Source: Conchocele bisecta (Eukaryota > Mollusca > Bivalvia > Lucinida > Thyasiridae). Taken from it: DNA of 64,000 nucleotides. The stretch is from positions 3,412,160 through 3,476,159 of the forward strand of contig CM055275.1 in assembly GCA_029237695.1 (NCBI GenBank), in the 5' to 3' direction. Below, piece by piece: positions 63,125-64,000 of this stretch. The translations under genes were made by a program, and so were the position numbers. Under the pieces are notes generated by a model, which did not search any database, was not told the DNA's origin, and saw only the letters and a list, made by a program, of their open reading frames with translations. Numbering within the stretch: the first letter of the stretch is position 1; the number at the start of each line of letters is the position of its first letter.

Positions 63125-64000
63125 ATTTATATTCTGTGGAAACAGATAACCGTAAGAAATCATTGTATCCGGTCTAACATTCTAACAATAATTCCTTGTT
63201 GTGACCAAGGTCAGATAAATTATCCAAATAATTATATTCGGTCGAAACAGATAACCATAAGAAATAATTGTATCCAGTCGAACATTATAACAATAATTCC
63301 TTCGTGTGACCAAGGTCAGATAAATTATCCAAATAATGATGTTCCGTCAAAACAGATAACCGTAACAAACAATTGTATCCGGTCGACCATTCTAACGATA
63401 AATCCTTGTTGTGACCAAGGTCCGATAAATTATCCAAATAGTTACATTCGGTCGAAACAGATAACGGTAAGAAATAATTGTATCAGGTCGAACATTCTAA
63501 TGGTAAATCCTTGTTGTGACCAAGGTCAGATACATTATCCAAATAATTATATTCCGTCGAAGCAGATAACCGTAAGAAATAATTGTATCCGGTCGAACAT
63601 TCTAACAATAATTCCTTGTTGTGACCAAGGTCAGATAAATTATGCAAATAATTATATTCGGTCAAAACAGATAACCGTAGGAAATAATTTTATCCGCTCG
63701 AACATTCTAACAATAATTCCTTGTTGTGACCAAGGTCAGATAAATTATCCAAATAATTATATTCGGTCGAAACAGATAACCGTAAGAAATAATTGTATCT
63801 GGTCGAACTTTCTAACAATAATTCCTTGGTGTGACCAAGGTCAGATACATTATCGAAATAATTATATTCCGTCGAAACAGATATTAACTGTAAGAAATAA
63901 TTGTATCCGGTCAAACATTCTAACGATAAAGACTTGTTGTGACCAAGGTCAGATATATTATCCAAATAATTATATATCCATCAAAACAGATAACCGTAAG
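63125..64000. repeat. Satellite J: 105-bp tandem array (continues past the window)
   Basis: Eight units of GTGACCAAGGTCAGATAAAT, then TATCCAAATAATTATATTCG, GTCGAAACAGATAACCGTAA, GAAATAATTGTATCCGGTCG, AACATTCTAACAATAATTCC, TTGTT. Equivalent points lie at 63201, 63306, 63411, 63516, 63621, 63726, 63831 and 63939: exactly 105 bp until a 3-bp insertion. As 105 is 35 codons, minus-strand frames stay open across units (STEYNYLDNLSDLGHNKELL), but individual units carry stops. Confidence 0.96.

Noticed and set aside
1..64000. A new defence or biosynthetic system
   Set aside because: Only two convincing genes are present (zinc-finger, glycosyltransferase) and they are 42 kb apart. Nothing ties them functionally.

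Overview
The window looks like AT-rich, repeat-dominated genomic DNA of an animal, most likely a bivalve mollusc. The reasons are: eukaryotic splice sites; sparse genes; several satellite arrays; many short inverted-repeat transposons (MITEs); BEL/Pao and LINE remnants; and dispersed elements of the kind usual in bivalves (GTCCGTCCG-rich units, AAGGTCAAGGTCA blocks, 'CTCTCTAAACCGGACACC' termini, TTTAACGTCC heads). No species is identified. Nothing here is bacterial and there is no operon structure.

Layout. 1-8390 is one large satellite (35/41-bp units in higher-order blocks) that is interrupted by pieces of a dispersed element, into which a 314-bp MITE has inserted. 8640-15600 is a MITE-dense region around a two-exon C2H2 zinc-finger gene on the minus strand (exons 13666-13231 and 10365-9914). 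Its 2.9-kb intron is filled with hAT-like and foldback MITEs and a candidate cysteine-rich exon. 16900-19235 is a ~102-bp satellite. 20618-22707 is a broken BEL/Pao retrotransposon. 22844-24600 is a composite of minisatellites and a dispersed element that recurs at 51783-52730 and 61542-61845. 25445-27100 holds two more tandem arrays. 27600-48500 is mostly old transposon debris: a pogo/Tigger-like MITE, TTAA-ended MITEs, a LINE C-terminal fragment, a two-module foldback family, a tRNA-derived SINE head, and a 1.9-kb foldback element bounded by a 10-bp direct repeat. 48500-51330 shows nothing recognisable. 52730-54115 is an alternating A/B dimer satellite.

The best single gene is an intronless type II membrane glycosyltransferase of the GT61/DUF563 family at 56058-57485 (+). 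A broken partial copy of its 3' end lies 1.1 kb downstream. The window ends in a 105-bp satellite (63130-64000).

The genes show no sign of working together as a pathway. The main interest is structural: satellites that share sequence with dispersed-element heads, nested insertions with readable target duplications, and MITEs shaping the surroundings of the two real genes. I did not find a convincing new biological system.
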